Positions 28,005-38,019 are shown, counted from the stretch's first letter. The stretch is DNA of 64,000 nt from Vibrio ichthyoenteri ATCC 700023 (GCF_000222605.1 NZ_AFWF01000107.1:32203-96202), one strand, 5' to 3'. Translations and numbers: made by a program. The notes: generated by a model not told the origin, from the letters alone.

Positions 28005-28973
28005 TTACTTGAGAAGACCAACTTCTTTGTAGTATTTCACCGCACCTGGGTGAAGAGGGATAGAAAGACCTGCTTTCACCATGTCTTCTTTTTTCAGGTT
28101 GGCAAATGCAGGGTGTAGACGTTTGAAGGTATCAAAGTTTTCAAACACTGCTTTAGCAACGTTGTAAGCCACTTCATCTGAAACATCAGCAGTCGTTACC
28201 ATGGTTGCCGCAACACCAAAGCTGTTGACATCTTGGTCTGTACCACGGTACATGCCAGCAGGCACTGAGCTAAATGCGTAGTAAGGATTCGCGTTGACGA
28301 TCGCTTCAATTTGCTCACCCGTTGCAGGGATTAGCTTAGCATCACACGATGTTGTCGCTTCTTTGATTGAACCGTTTGGGTGACCAACCACATAGACAAA
28401 TGCATCGATTTTGTTGTCACACAATGCTTGAGAGCGCTCTGAACCTTTTAATTCAGATGCGAGCTTGAAGCTGTCGTTAGTCCAGCCCATCGCGTCCATC
28501 ACAACGCCCATCGTCGCTCGGTCACCAGAACCTGGATTACCGATATTGACGCGCTTTCCAGCTAAGTCAGAGACATTTTCGATCCCTGCATCTGAACGTG
28601 CAATGATGTTGAAAGGTTCAGTGTGAAGAGAGAACATTGCGCGTAAATTTTTATAAGGGCCTTGCTCTGAAAATTTACTGGTGCCGTTGTAGCCATGGTA
28701 TTGCCAGCCTGACTGAACGATACCAAAATCAAGCTCACCAGCACGAATGGTGTTGACGTTGTAAATAGAACCGCCTGTAGACTCGACAGAACAACGGATA
28801 TTGTGATCTTTACGGCCTTTGTTGACCAACTTACAAATAGCACCACCGGTTGGATAATAAACACCGGTAACAGAACCAGTACCGATAGTAATAAATTCCT
28901 GCGCGTTAACAGCACCTGCACCCATAACTGCAGCCGCAATTGCGCCGGCTTTAATAAGTTTGTTCAATGCCAT
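28005..28973 (-). CDS. TAXI-family TRAP solute-binding protein
   Basis: Periplasmic binding protein of 322 residues for the adjacent fused TRAP permease. Signal peptide MALNKLIKAGAIAAAVMGAGAVNA^QEF. The TAXI pattern is visible: ITIGTGSVTGVYYPTGGAIC at the mature N-terminus (residues 28-47), VESTGGSIYNVNTIRAGELDFGIVQS near 63-88 and GKRVNIGNPGSGDRA near 144. This class is related to the V. cholerae protein annotated as an immunogenic protein. Ligand unknown. AAGGAAGG precedes the ATG. A CRP-type palindrome lies about 270 bp upstream. Confidence 0.94.
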   Translation of the reverse strand: MALNKLIKAGAIAAAVMGAGAVNAQEFITIGTGSVTGVYYPTGGAICKLVNKGRKDHNIRCSVESTGGSIYNVNTIRAGELDFGIVQSGWQYHGYNGTSKFSEQGPYKNLRAMFSLHTEPFNIIARSDAGIENVSDLAGKRVNIGNPGSGDRATMGVVMDAMGWTNDSFKLASELKGSERSQALCDNKIDAFVYVVGHPNGSIKEATTSCDAKLIPATGEQIEAIVNANPYYAFSSVPAGMYRGTDQDVNSFGVAATMVTTADVSDEVAYNVAKAVFENFDTFKRLHPAFANLKKEDMVKAGLSIPLHPGAVKYYKEVGLLK

Positions 28974-29243
28974 GAATTTTCCTTCCTTTATTCATTATTA
29001 ACCCCTTTGCAAGTGTAGTTGCTTTGGGAATTTCCTATATTAGAAACGGCATCTTTTCCATGCGATTTAATAGAAAAGTGGCTAAATAATACCAAAAAAA
29101 CCACAGATAATTACATGTTTATTAAACAAGTTAGCAACATTGGCTGCTTGACAAGCTAACAACTTCTTTTGTGGTTTTGATTAAAGTTCTTTTTTATCAA
29201 TCGTTTATGGTTACCGCGAGAGGTAAGAGGAGTTTAGTTAAGA

Positions 29244-29259
29244 TGTGACATAAGTCACA
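29244..29259 (-). promoter_or_regulatory. Perfect CRP-type operator
   Basis: TGTGACATAAGTCACA: an exact TGTGA-N6-TCACA palindrome in the 332-bp gap between argR and the TAXI binding-protein gene. No gene other than the leftward TAXI-TRAP operon can use this site as an upstream activator element (argR ends 47 bp to its right). The distance to the ATG, about 270 bp, implies a long leader or an upstream-positioned site; no clear -35/-10 pair was identified. The rest of the gap holds one weaker inverted repeat (GTTAGC...GCTAAC, about 29131-29160). Confidence 0.75.
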
Positions 29260-29305
29260 CTGATAAAAACAGAGTGACTTATTCGGTGTAGCTTGCTGAT
29301 GTGGT

Positions 29306-29776
29306 TTAGCCTGCGTACTCAAATAGTTGGCATACAGAGTTAAACAGTTGCTCAGTGGTGATGTTTGCGGTTGGGGTAATAAAGATAGTGTCATCGCCTG
29401 CTACGACGCCAAGAATACCTTCAGCCTTACCGAGTGAATCAAGTAAACGGGCAATTAGTTGCGCAGCGCCTGGACCGGTATGAATAACAACCAAAGCCGC
29501 GTTGTGGTCAATATCGAGTACTAACTCTCTTAAAGAACTTGATACGGTAGGTACGCCAAATTCTGCAGGTAAGCAGTAGACCATTTCCATTTTTGCATTG
29601 CGTGTACGTACCGCACCAAACTTGGTTAGCATACGAGACACTTTGGATTGGTTAATATTTTCAAACCCTTCCGTTTTTAATGCTTCAACGATGTCCCCTT
29701 GAGAGCCAAAGCGCTCTTCTTTTAATAATGCTTTAAATGCACGTACTAGGTTGTCTTGTTTTTCTGAATGACGCAT
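29306..29776 (-). CDS. argR: Arginine repressor ArgR
   Basis: Arginine-responsive hexameric DNA-binding repressor/activator of arginine genes. It is 156 residues when begun at [18 protein letters not shown], the same length and alignment as E. coli ArgR; the frame continues upstream for 29 further codons, but these do not match the family. The winged-helix half has [33 protein letters not shown]; the oligomerisation half has [16 protein letters not shown] and GDDTIF, which contact arginine. It is divergent from mdh, the same arrangement as in E. coli. A matching ARG box is found upstream of argF. Confidence 0.97.
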   Translation of the reverse strand: MRHSEKQDNLVRAFKALLKEERFGSQGDIVEALKTEGFENINQSKVSRMLTKFGAVRTRNAKMEMVYCLPAEFGVPTVSSSLRELVLDIDHNAALVVIHTGPGAAQLIARLLDSLGKAEGILGVVAGDDTIFITPTANITTEQLFNSVCQLFEYAG

Positions 29777-30107
29777 GGTTCTCTTTCTTTTCGTCATATA
29801 ACCAAGTGAATAGTCTCGCATATCTATGCACTTTCTGCCAGTTAAGCGGTGAAAAAAAGTCAATTTAATTTGGATGTATTTAGCATAAATTACTGATAGT
29901 TATCTTTGTTAACCCGTTGTCATTTAAGGGGTTTGTTGTGCTATTATGCACTGGTTATGTAGCACGTAAAGTGTGAGGTGCGCAACCTCGCAAAGCTGAC
30001 GTTAAATAATTGTAATCAGAGGTTGATTATTATAGCTTGGGCTATAGAACAGACTAAAAATTACCCTACCAATATATAATAGAGATGATTTCTCAAGGAG
30101 AACTACG
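29777..30107. other. Divergent intergenic region argR / mdh
   Basis: A 331-bp gap without a gene. On the mdh side a TATAAT lies at 30075-30080, about 28 bp before the start, but its -35 (GACTAA) is poor, so activation by a regulator is possible. On the argR side, AGTGAATAGTCTCGCATA (29805-29822) matches one half of an ARG box (TGAAT) and is weak in the other half, so ArgR autoregulation is possible but not shown. Confidence 0.45.
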
Positions 30108-31043
30108 ATGAAAGTAGCCGTTATTGGTGCCGCTGGCGGCATCGGACAAGCTTTAGCCCTACTACTGAAGAATCGCCTTCCAGCTGGTTCAGATCTGGCC
30201 CTTTATGATATTGCACCGGTTACTCCTGGTGTTGCGGCTGATTTGAGTCACATCCCAACTCCGGTTTCGATTAAAGGTTACGCAGGAGAAGATCCGACCC
30301 CAGCTCTAGAAGGTGCTGATGTGGTGTTGATCTCTGCTGGTGTTGCTCGTAAGCCTGGAATGGATCGCGCAGATCTATTTAATGTTAATGCTGGCATTGT
30401 AAAAGCATTGGCGGAGAAAATTGCGGTAGTTTGTCCGAAAGCATGTATCGGTATCATCACTAACCCTGTTAACACAACAGTGCCAATTGCCGCTGAAGTA
30501 CTGAAAAATGCGGGTGTATACGACAAGCGTAAGCTTTTTGGTGTGACGACACTGGATGTGATTCGTTCTGAAACTTTTGTTGCTGAGCTAAAAGACAAAG
30601 ATCCAGGTGAAGTGCGCGTTCCTGTGATTGGTGGCCACTCTGGCGTGACGATTCTACCGTTACTTTCTCACGTAGAAGGTGTTGAATTTACCGCTGAAGA
30701 AGTTGAAGCACTGACTAAACGTATTCAAAATGCCGGTACCGAAGTCGTGGAAGCGAAAGCGGGTGGCGGTTCTGCAACACTTTCAATGGGTCAAGCGGCA
30801 TGCCGTTTTGGTCTATCATTGGTTAAAGCACTACAAGGTGAAGAAGGTGTTGTTGAGTGTGCTTATGTTGATGGTGGTAGTGAGCATGCGACGTTCTTTG
30901 CACAACCAATAAAACTTGGCAAAGAAGGTGTCGAAGAAGTACTAAGCTACGGGGCACTCAGTGATTATGAGAAAGCAGCGCTAGATGGCATGCTAGAGAC
31001 GCTAAATGGCGATATTGAAGTTGGCGTTGATTTCGTAAAATAA
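30108..31043 (+). CDS. mdh: Malate dehydrogenase
   Basis: NAD-dependent malate dehydrogenase of the TCA cycle, 311 residues (E. coli 312). Dinucleotide-binding loop [20 protein letters not shown] at the N-terminus; the substrate-binding Arg residues in [14 protein letters not shown]; the NPVNTTV motif; and the catalytic His in [14 protein letters not shown] near residue 177. The ribosome site is CAAGGAGAACTACG. It is divergent from argR and monocistronic, with its own terminator. Confidence 0.98.
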   Translation: MKVAVIGAAGGIGQALALLLKNRLPAGSDLALYDIAPVTPGVAADLSHIPTPVSIKGYAGEDPTPALEGADVVLISAGVARKPGMDRADLFNVNAGIVKALAEKIAVVCPKACIGIITNPVNTTVPIAAEVLKNAGVYDKRKLFGVTTLDVIRSETFVAELKDKDPGEVRVPVIGGHSGVTILPLLSHVEGVEFTAEEVEALTKRIQNAGTEVVEAKAGGGSATLSMGQAACRFGLSLVKALQGEEGVVECAYVDGGSEHATFFAQPIKLGKEGVEEVLSYGALSDYEKAALDGMLETLNGDIEVGVDFVK

Positions 31044-31062
31044 TGTAATCAAAGCTCATCGT

Positions 31063-31090
31063 AAAAGCCGATCTTATGATCGGCTTTTTT
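31063..31090 (+). terminator. Terminator of mdh
   Basis: AAAAGCCGATC, loop TTAT, GATCGGCTTTTTT: 11-bp stem with U-tract, 20 bp after the mdh stop. Confidence 0.95.
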
Positions 31091-31140
31091 GATCCTTGTG
31101 GTGACTTGTTCGTAAGCAAACAATAAACAAGGAGTCGGCA

Positions 31141-31332
31141 ATGGAAATTGATCATCTATATAAAGGTATGCTGATAGATTGTCATCTTGGTGTGAGCGAA
31201 GTTTTGGTCGTTGACAGCGTGACACGTTCAGTGCTCGTTGAGAACACGAAAACCCACCATCAAGAGGCACTTAGCTTGGATGAAGTGTTTGATGAGCCGC
31301 AATTACATCCGGGTTGTGACAAATACTATTAA
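31141..31332 (+). CDS. Small conserved-looking hypothetical protein (63 aa)
   Basis: A 63-residue open frame with an excellent ribosome binding site (CAAGGAGTCGGCA before ATG), a TAA stop and a terminator 16 bp downstream. The protein, MEIDHLYKGMLIDCHLGVSEV and onward, is acidic, has Cys at 14 and 59 and ends HPGCDKYY; no signal peptide or membrane segment. It is flanked by the mdh terminator (50 bp upstream) and converges with ispB. The opening resembles short proteins that form a small beta-barrel, but I do not recognise a named family. Function unknown. Confidence 0.75.
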   Translation: MEIDHLYKGMLIDCHLGVSEVLVVDSVTRSVLVENTKTHHQEALSLDEVFDEPQLHPGCDKYY

Positions 31333-31348
31333 TGATGGGTTAATAAAG

Positions 31349-31377
31349 AAAAAGGTAAGCCTAGGCTTACCTTTTTT
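31349..31377. terminator. Bidirectional terminator between the 63-aa gene and ispB
   Basis: AAAAAGGTAAGCC, TA, GGCTTACCTTTTTT: a nearly perfect 28-bp palindrome with T-runs on both strands, placed between two convergent genes. Confidence 0.92.
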
Positions 31378-31403
31378 CATTTTGTTGATAGCGATAGCTG
31401 AGT

Positions 31404-32375
31404 TTATTTAGTGCGATTCACAGACATGTGCGCAAGAGTGATCAGTGCTTGCTTGTATTCTGAATCAGGCAGGACCGATAGCTCTGCAATTGCTTTGTCT
31501 GCTTCTTCATTGGCTTTCTGGCGGGTGTAATCCAAAGATCCTGTTTGATCCATGGCCGCAAGAATATCATTCAAACGATCCATGCCGTTGGATCTTTCGA
31601 TCGCTTCTCGGATCATCGCCGCTTGTTCAGGATTACCGTGATGCATCGCGTAGAGCAAAGGCAGCGTTGGTTTGCCTTCAGCAAGGTCGTCGCCCACGTT
31701 TTTGCCCATATCTTCACCATCAGAGGTGTAATCCATGACGTCATCAATTAATTGGAATGCAGTGCCGAGATACTTACCATAGTTTTGCAAAGCCAGTTCT
31801 ACTTCGGCAGGAGAGTCGGTCAAGATCGCTCCTATTTGGGTTGCCGCTTCAAACAGACGCGCTGTTTTAGAATAGATAACCTGCATGTAACTTGCTTCGG
31901 TCGTATCTGGATTATTGCAGTTCATCAACTGTAGGACTTCACCTTCCGCAATAACATTAACCGCTTCACTCATAAGCTCGAGAATTTTCAATGAGCCTAA
32001 TTCAGTCATCATTTGGAAAGAGCGAGTGTAGATAAAGTCACCAACTAAGACACTTGCAGCGTTACCAAAAGCGGCGTTTGCTGTGGCTTTGCCACGACGC
32101 ATATCCGATTCGTCAACGACATCATCGTGCAATAAAGTCGCAGTGTGGATGAACTCGATAAAGGCCGCTGAGGTGATATGAGCGTCACCTTGATAGCCAA
32201 GAGCTCGGGCTGTTAAAACCGCAAGAAGAGGGCGTATACGTTTGCCGCCACCACTGACAATGTAGAAACCTAGTTGGTTAATCAGGGATACATCAGAGTT
32301 TAGCTGTGCTTGAATTGTTTCATTCACTTTTGCCATGTCATCGGCAGTAAGCGTTTGGATAGCTTTAAAATCCAT
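31404..32375 (-). CDS. ispB: Octaprenyl diphosphate synthase IspB
   Basis: Polyprenyl synthase that makes the side chain of ubiquinone/menaquinone. It is 323 residues from MDFKAIQTLTADDMAKVN, matching E. coli IspB; the 22 extra upstream codons of the open frame are not family-like. The two Asp-rich metal-binding motifs are visible: LLHDDVVDESDMRRGK near residue 82 and LIDDVMDYT near 209. GGGKRIRP near residue 43 binds the diphosphate. It is divergent from rplU, the conserved arrangement. Confidence 0.95.
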   Translation of the reverse strand: MDFKAIQTLTADDMAKVNETIQAQLNSDVSLINQLGFYIVSGGGKRIRPLLAVLTARALGYQGDAHITSAAFIEFIHTATLLHDDVVDESDMRRGKATANAAFGNAASVLVGDFIYTRSFQMMTELGSLKILELMSEAVNVIAEGEVLQLMNCNNPDTTEASYMQVIYSKTARLFEAATQIGAILTDSPAEVELALQNYGKYLGTAFQLIDDVMDYTSDGEDMGKNVGDDLAEGKPTLPLLYAMHHGNPEQAAMIREAIERSNGMDRLNDILAAMDQTGSLDYTRQKANEEADKAIAELSVLPDSEYKQALITLAHMSVNRTK

Positions 32376-32532
32376 TGTTATTCCGGCTGAGGTTAGGACC
32401 TGTCTGGTGTTTACACATTCTTTAATAGATGAATAATACACTAAAAAACGTTGAAAAATACATGCTTTAAGGGCATGATCTCGGCACTTTTATTTGGCGA
32501 TTACCTTTTCGCCATTTTTTTAAAAATATGGC

Positions 32533-32561
32533 TTGTCATAGGCAAGGCTCTTCTGTAGAAT
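32533..32561 (+). promoter_or_regulatory. Promoter of rplU-rpmA
   Basis: TTGTCA (32533-32538) and TAGAAT (32556-32561) separated by 17 bp, each five of six to consensus. It lies 85 bp before rplU, in the 270-bp gap with ispB, and is a strong sigma70 promoter, as expected for ribosomal protein genes. Confidence 0.85.
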
Positions 32562-32645
32562 CTGCGCCCTATTGATGATTAGTTTAGCGCACACCCAAAT
32601 TGCTAAAATGCATGTAAAGGCTGTGCGGAAAAAGCGGAGTAAAAT

Positions 32646-32957
32646 ATGTACGCTGTTTTCCAATCTGGTGGTAAACAACACCGTGTAAGCGAAGGTCAAA
32701 CTCTTCGTTTAGAGAAATTAGACGTTGAAACTGGTGCAACAGTTGAATTTGATAAAGTTCTTCTTGTAGCTAACGGTGAAAACATTCAAGTTGGTGCACC
32801 TCTTCTTGAGGGTGGCAAAGTTGTAGCTGAAGTTGTACAACACGGTCGTGGCGATAAAATCAAAATCGTTAAGTTCCGTCGTCGTAAGCACTCACGTAAG
32901 CAGCAAGGTCACCGTCAGTGGTTCACTGAAGTGAAAATCACTGCAATCAACGCTTAA
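32646..32957 (+). CDS. rplU: 50S ribosomal protein L21
   Basis: Large-subunit ribosomal protein, 103 residues as in E. coli. It begins [18 protein letters not shown] and has the signature [16 protein letters not shown] near residues 77-92. Ribosome site GCGGAGTAAAAT. It is 21 bp before rpmA, a two-gene ribosomal operon. Confidence 0.98.
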   Translation: MYAVFQSGGKQHRVSEGQTLRLEKLDVETGATVEFDKVLLVANGENIQVGAPLLEGGKVVAEVVQHGRGDKIKIVKFRRRKHSRKQQGHRQWFTEVKITAINA

Positions 32958-32978
32958 TCGTATTAGGAGAGCTTAACA

Positions 32979-33239
32979 ATGGCACACAAAAAAGCTGGTG
33001 GTTCTACTCGTAACGGCCGCGATTCAGAAAGCAAACGCCTAGGTGTTAAACGTTTCGGTGGCGAGTCTGTTCTTGCAGGTAACATCATCGTTCGTCAACG
33101 TGGTACTAAATTCCACGCTGGTAACAACGTAGGCCTTGGTAAAGACCATACTCTTTTCGCTCTTACTGAAGGTAAAGTGAAATTTGAAGTTAAAGGTCCT
33201 AAGAACCGTAAATTCGTAAGCATCGAAGCTGCTGAGTAA
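32979..33239 (+). CDS. rpmA: 50S ribosomal protein L27
   Basis: Large-subunit ribosomal protein whose N-terminus reaches the peptidyl transferase centre. It is 86 residues, beginning [20 protein letters not shown], with [15 protein letters not shown] near residue 34. TTAGGAGAGC is the ribosome site. Codon use is strongly biased to highly expressed codons, like rplU. A terminator follows. Confidence 0.98.
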   Translation: MAHKKAGGSTRNGRDSESKRLGVKRFGGESVLAGNIIVRQRGTKFHAGNNVGLGKDHTLFALTEGKVKFEVKGPKNRKFVSIEAAE

Positions 33240-33279
33240 TTCACGCTTCTAGCTTAGAATTAGGTTTCTAGCTGAATTT

Positions 33280-33310
33280 AAAAGCCCTGCCAAATCGGCG
33301 GGGTTTTTTA
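33280..33310 (+). terminator. Terminator of rplU-rpmA
   Basis: AAAGCCCTGCC, loop AAATC, GGCGGGGTTTTTT: stem with one G-U pair and a U-tract, about 40 bp after rpmA. Confidence 0.88.
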
Positions 33311-33523
33311 TTTATACGAGAACCAAATAACCAGAAGCTTTTGGGCTACGTTATCTTAAGTGTTTAACGTTTAAAGGAAAACCTCTCGTTATTTGGTCCA
33401 AAGTAGGGCGGTCCAAGATCTCAGGTGATCGATCTGTATATGGGATCTGCTAGAATTTATATCGTGGTTATGGAACCGTTTTGGTTCTAAACATGATATT
33501 GCAACGCACAAAATGCGGAGTAA

Positions 33524-34702
<1,179 letters not shown>

Positions 34703-34718
34703 TCCGATCGAATTAAAG

Positions 34719-34748
34719 AAACCGCATTTATTTGCGGTTTTTTTTCGT
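34719..34748 (+). terminator. Terminator of obgE
   Basis: AAACCGCA, loop TTTATT region, TGCGGTTT and a long T-run, about 17 bp after the obgE stop. Confidence 0.9.
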
Positions 34749-34872
34749 CTCAAATATTTTTACGTCTTAAATCAAAGTTATTTGCTGAAAATTTCGTCAC
34801 AATATTGCGCCGCGTTATGGCTGAGTGGCCAGTGGTTTAGATGTTAATCAATTAGTATGGAAGCTAGGTTGT

Positions 34873-35640
34873 ATGGAAACTAAGCAAAGAGCGATATCGC
34901 GCTTAATTGCTCAAGCAGGACAGATGTTGCTCGCCCACGGAGGTGAGAGTGCTTTAGTGGGTAGCATCATGGAAAGGATAGGTTTGGCCTGCGATATGGA
35001 TGAAGTGGAAGTGTCATTGTCGGCAAGTTCATTGGTGGTCACAACGGTTTATCGTGGTCACTGTATTACCACTGCGCGCCGTTGCCCTGATCGCGGTATC
35101 AATATGCGTGTGATTACCCAAGTACAACGCATCTGCATTATGCTAGAACGAGGAATCATCAATGATTACCTTGCCCAGCACAAAATCAATCAAATTAGTC
35201 CTGAACGTTATAATCGCTGGTTAGTTGTGGTTATGATCGGTTTGTCTTGCGCTGCATTTAGCCGTTTGGCTGGTGGTGACTGGACGGTTTTCGCGATGAC
35301 TTTTCTCGCTTCTTCTGTTGGTATGATTGTTCGCCAAGAGATCGGACATCGACATTTTAATCCTTTGGTTAACTTTACTGTGACCGCATTTGTTACCACG
35401 GCGATTTCGGTCCAAGCGGTAGTGTATGAATTGGGCAATGCCCCAACTATTGTCATGGCTTCTTCTGTTTTGATGTTGGTGCCAGGGGTGCCATTGATCA
35501 ACTCAGTCGCGGATATGCTGAAAGGTTACGTCAATATGGGGATTGCTCGTTTTGTCATGGCAAGTTTACTCACTTTAGCGACTTGTTTAGGCATTGTTGC
35601 GGCGATGAGCTTATTTGAAGTGTGGGGATGGCTAGTATGA
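34873..35640 (+). CDS. yjjP: YjjP/ThrE-family inner-membrane protein
   Basis: Large half of a two-component ThrE-like exporter; in E. coli YjjP and YjjB together are reported to export succinate. It is 255 residues from the ATG at 34873 (METKQRAISRLIAQAGQM), which aligns with E. coli YjjP; an upstream GTG at 34825 would add 16 unlike residues. A soluble N-terminal half (to about residue 115) is followed by five hydrophobic segments, including VPGVPLINSVADMLKGYVNMG. It overlaps yjjB by four bases (ATGA-type), so the two are translated together. Confidence 0.9.
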   Translation: METKQRAISRLIAQAGQMLLAHGGESALVGSIMERIGLACDMDEVEVSLSASSLVVTTVYRGHCITTARRCPDRGINMRVITQVQRICIMLERGIINDYLAQHKINQISPERYNRWLVVVMIGLSCAAFSRLAGGDWTVFAMTFLASSVGMIVRQEIGHRHFNPLVNFTVTAFVTTAISVQAVVYELGNAPTIVMASSVLMLVPGVPLINSVADMLKGYVNMGIARFVMASLLTLATCLGIVAAMSLFEVWGWLV

Positions 35641-36110
35641 TGAATCTAGATTTGTTGATTGGTCTGCTTAACGATATGTTTTTCGCTGCGATCCCCGCGG
35701 TTGGTTTTGCGTTGGTGTTTAACGTGCCACAAAAAGCGTTGATCTACTGTGCTCTTGGCGGCGCTCTGGGTCATGGCTCTCGTTATTTGATGATGCATTT
35801 TGGCATTCCTATCGAATGGGCCTCTTTTTTTGCCGCGACACTGGTGGGGATGATCGGTGTCCATTGGTCACGTAAGCTATTTGCTCACCCTAAGGTGTTT
35901 ACGGTCGCTTCATTGATTCCAATGGTGCCTGGAGTGTTTGCTTTTAAGGCAATGATTGCCTTAGTGGAATTGAACCACCGAGGTTTTGAGCCTCAATTGT
36001 TGGAAATGCTCACCACCAACTTTCTTAAAGCGATGTTCATTATTGCTGGTTTAGCGGTTGGCTTAGCAATGCCGGGCTTGTTATTCTATCGCCGTCGCCC
36101 GATTGTATGA
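35637..36110 (+). CDS. yjjB: YjjB/ThrE-family inner-membrane protein
   Basis: Small half of the YjjP-YjjB exporter, 157 residues with about four or five membrane segments. Recognisable family stretches: AAIPAVGFALVFNVP near residue 16, LGHGSRYLMMHFGIPIEWASF near 42, HPKVFTVASLIPMVPGVFAF near 84. I use the ATG overlapping the yjjP stop; the next codon is also ATG (35640), and an upstream in-frame start at 35622 would overlap yjjP further. folA begins 29 bp downstream. Confidence 0.9.
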   Translation: MMNLDLLIGLLNDMFFAAIPAVGFALVFNVPQKALIYCALGGALGHGSRYLMMHFGIPIEWASFFAATLVGMIGVHWSRKLFAHPKVFTVASLIPMVPGVFAFKAMIALVELNHRGFEPQLLEMLTTNFLKAMFIIAGLAVGLAMPGLLFYRRRPIV

Positions 36111-36139
36111 TCGGTCTAATTATTACTTAAGGATATAGA

Positions 36140-36619
36140 ATGATCATCAGTATGATTGCCGCGATGGCAAATGATCGTGTGATTGGCAAAGACAATCAAA
36201 TGCCATGGCACTTACCGGCTGATTTCGCGTGGTTTAAACGCTGTACTATGGGCAAGCCGGTGGTGATGGGACGCAAGACCTACCAATCGATTGGTCGTCC
36301 GTTGCCGGGACGACACAATATTGTGATCAGTCGTGATCGTGATTTAATCATTGATGGTGTCACCATGGTGACTTCAATTGAGCAAGCACTTGCCGCAGCA
36401 GATAATGTCGAAGAGGTGATGATTATTGGTGGTGGTGCGATCTATCACGCTTGTTTACCTCTGGCAGATAAGCTGTATGTGACTCATATTGATGCGAACA
36501 TTGATGGTGATACTCGATTCCCCGCGTGGGATAAAAGCTTTGTAGAGCGTTATTCAGAGAGCTATAAAGCAGATGAGAAGAACGCTTACGATATGCGTTT
36601 TGTTATCTTGGAGAAGTAA
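36140..36619 (+). CDS. folA: Dihydrofolate reductase
   Basis: Reduces dihydrofolate to tetrahydrofolate with NADPH; the target of trimethoprim. It is 159 residues like E. coli FolA. The active-site Asp is at about residue 28 (WHLPADFAWFKRCT); Met20-loop NDRVIGKDNQMPWHL; NADPH-binding VVMGRKTYQSIGRPLPGR and IGGGAIY. The ribosome site is TTAAGGATATAGA. It follows yjjB closely and converges with apaH across a repeat-bearing gap. No clear terminator is seen. Confidence 0.98.
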   Translation: MIISMIAAMANDRVIGKDNQMPWHLPADFAWFKRCTMGKPVVMGRKTYQSIGRPLPGRHNIVISRDRDLIIDGVTMVTSIEQALAAADNVEEVMIIGGGAIYHACLPLADKLYVTHIDANIDGDTRFPAWDKSFVERYSESYKADEKNAYDMRFVILEK

Positions 36620-36759
36620 GAACACGTCGTTTCGATAAGCGAGAGCTGAAGTATCATCGCGGTTTCTCTGGTGGAGAGCCGTTTTACATTCTCGTTTCTT
36701 AAAGCTTAGTCTTCTCGATTCTCATCTCTTGCAGCAAAGCAAAATGTTGCGCCTTCAAA
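36620..36759. repeat. Intergenic repeat copy B with decayed heptamers
   Basis: The gap between convergent folA and apaH starts with TCGTTTCGATAAGCGAGAG (36628-36646), nearly the same as 20828-20846. It then has heptamers like the arcA tract: TTCTCGT (36689-36695) and TTCTCGA, TTCTCAT, CTCTTGC in a row (36712-36732). It appears to be a degenerate member of the same repeat family. Confidence 0.55.
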
Positions 36760-37566
36760 TTATGTTAGCGCTGGCTGTACAAAGTATTGTTTGTCTTCCC
36801 AGCGCAGCATTGTGAGCGAGCCTCCCCACACACAACCAGTGTCTAAACCTATTTCACTTTGTGAAAAATGGCCTTCTAACGCAGCCCAATGACCGAATAA
36901 AACCGGTTTTTCCAGCTTGATGCGATTGGGTAAATCAAACCATGGCATCAGTTCATTGGTATCATTTTTTTGTGGTGGCAGTTTACATGCCATGTCTAAT
37001 CGACCATCAGCAAAGCAAAACCGCATGCGAGTAAATGCGTTAATGATATAGCGATATCGGTCAATACCAGTGAGAGTGTCGTGCCATTTGTCTGGTTGAT
37101 CAGCATACATATGTTCGATAAGCCAAGGCCAATTGTCACTTTGTAATATTTGTTCGATCTCTTGATTGGCTGTTCGAGCAGTGGTGAGATCCCATTGCGG
37201 AGAGATCCCCGCATGACACATTACGAATTCAGCATGTTCCGCGAATAAAGGTTGCTGACGTAACCAGAACAGTAATTGATCTTTGTCTTCAGCAGTAAAA
37301 ATCGCCGCCGTTTTATCTTTGTCTTTTATGCGGTGAATACCCAACGAAACGGCAAGCAAGTGTAGATCGTGATTACCGAGCACAACCACTGCACTGTTAC
37401 CTAGCTGCTTGATAAAGCGTAATGTTTCCAGAGATTTTGGTCCGCGAGCAACAAGATCGCCTGCGATCCACAGTTGATCATGATTTGTATTGAAATTTAC
37501 GCTTGCCAGAAGACGTTGTAATTCATCTAAACAGCCTTGAATATCACCAACGATATAAGTTGCCAC
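36760..37566 (-). CDS. apaH: Diadenosine tetraphosphatase ApaH
   Basis: Symmetric Ap4A hydrolase; it also removes Np4 caps from RNA in E. coli. It is 268 residues and starts with GTG (ribosome site TTAGGAATAGTCA). Metallophosphatase motifs: GDIQGC (residues 7-12), GDLVARGPKS (36-45) and GNHDLHLLA (65-73), with the His-bearing LFGHWAALEG near 223. It follows apaG by 9 bp in the leftward lptD-apaH cluster. Confidence 0.96.
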   Translation of the reverse strand: MATYIVGDIQGCLDELQRLLASVNFNTNHDQLWIAGDLVARGPKSLETLRFIKQLGNSAVVVLGNHDLHLLAVSLGIHRIKDKDKTAAIFTAEDKDQLLFWLRQQPLFAEHAEFVMCHAGISPQWDLTTARTANQEIEQILQSDNWPWLIEHMYADQPDKWHDTLTGIDRYRYIINAFTRMRFCFADGRLDMACKLPPQKNDTNELMPWFDLPNRIKLEKPVLFGHWAALEGHFSQSEIGLDTGCVWGGSLTMLRWEDKQYFVQPALT

Positions 37567-37575
37567 TGACTATTC

Positions 37576-37956
37576 CTAATTTAAGACATTTGGGATTGCG
37601 AGTCGGAAAGGGTCAATTTCAGCAATGAATTGCTGCCCCTTTTCATCTAGCATTATGTACTGTCCTTGCATCACGCCAACCGGAGTTTCGATGGCGGTAC
37701 CACTGCTGTAGGTGTACTCATCATGCCCATCGATAAAAGGTTGTTGACCAACAACCCCGTCCCCTTCGACATTAATTTGTTTGCCATTAGCATCGGTAAT
37801 TAACCAGCGACGACTGATTAATTGCACGGTTTGGCGACTGAGATTTTTTATCGTGACTAAGTAAGCAAAGATGTAGTGATTTTCGGTAGGGTTTGATTGT
37901 TCCGCAATATATTTGCTGTGGACTTGGATTTTGATACAAGGTTGTGAGACATCCAT
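37576..37956 (-). CDS. apaG: ApaG protein
   Basis: Small protein of the ApaG/DUF525 fold, 126 residues, a fibronectin-III-like beta-sandwich linked to Co2+/Mg2+ homeostasis; exact role unclear. The family stretch [25 protein letters not shown] (around residue 48) and [15 protein letters not shown] are easily recognised. It lies between rsmA and apaH, but a terminator separates it from rsmA, so apaGH may be expressed mainly from a nearby promoter. Confidence 0.95.
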   Translation of the reverse strand: MDVSQPCIKIQVHSKYIAEQSNPTENHYIFAYLVTIKNLSRQTVQLISRRWLITDANGKQINVEGDGVVGQQPFIDGHDEYTYSSGTAIETPVGVMQGQYIMLDEKGQQFIAEIDPFRLAIPNVLN

Positions 37957-37992
37957 GTGTTAGCTCCTCGTAGCATTGTGCCGTGTTAAAAG

Positions 37993-38016
37993 AAAAGGGC
38001 GCCTGAGCGCCCTTAA
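37993..38016 (-). terminator. Terminator after rsmA
   Basis: On the minus strand AAGGGCGC, loop TCAG, GCGCCCTTTTCTTTT, starting just after the rsmA stop and ending before apaG. It should partly uncouple apaGH from the lptD-surA-pdxA-rsmA transcript. Confidence 0.85.
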
Positions 38017-38019
38017 AAA

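Noticed and set aside
29805-29822. Possible ARG box before argR
   Set aside because: Only one half-site (TGAAT) fits; about 12 of 18 positions match, too weak to list as an operator.
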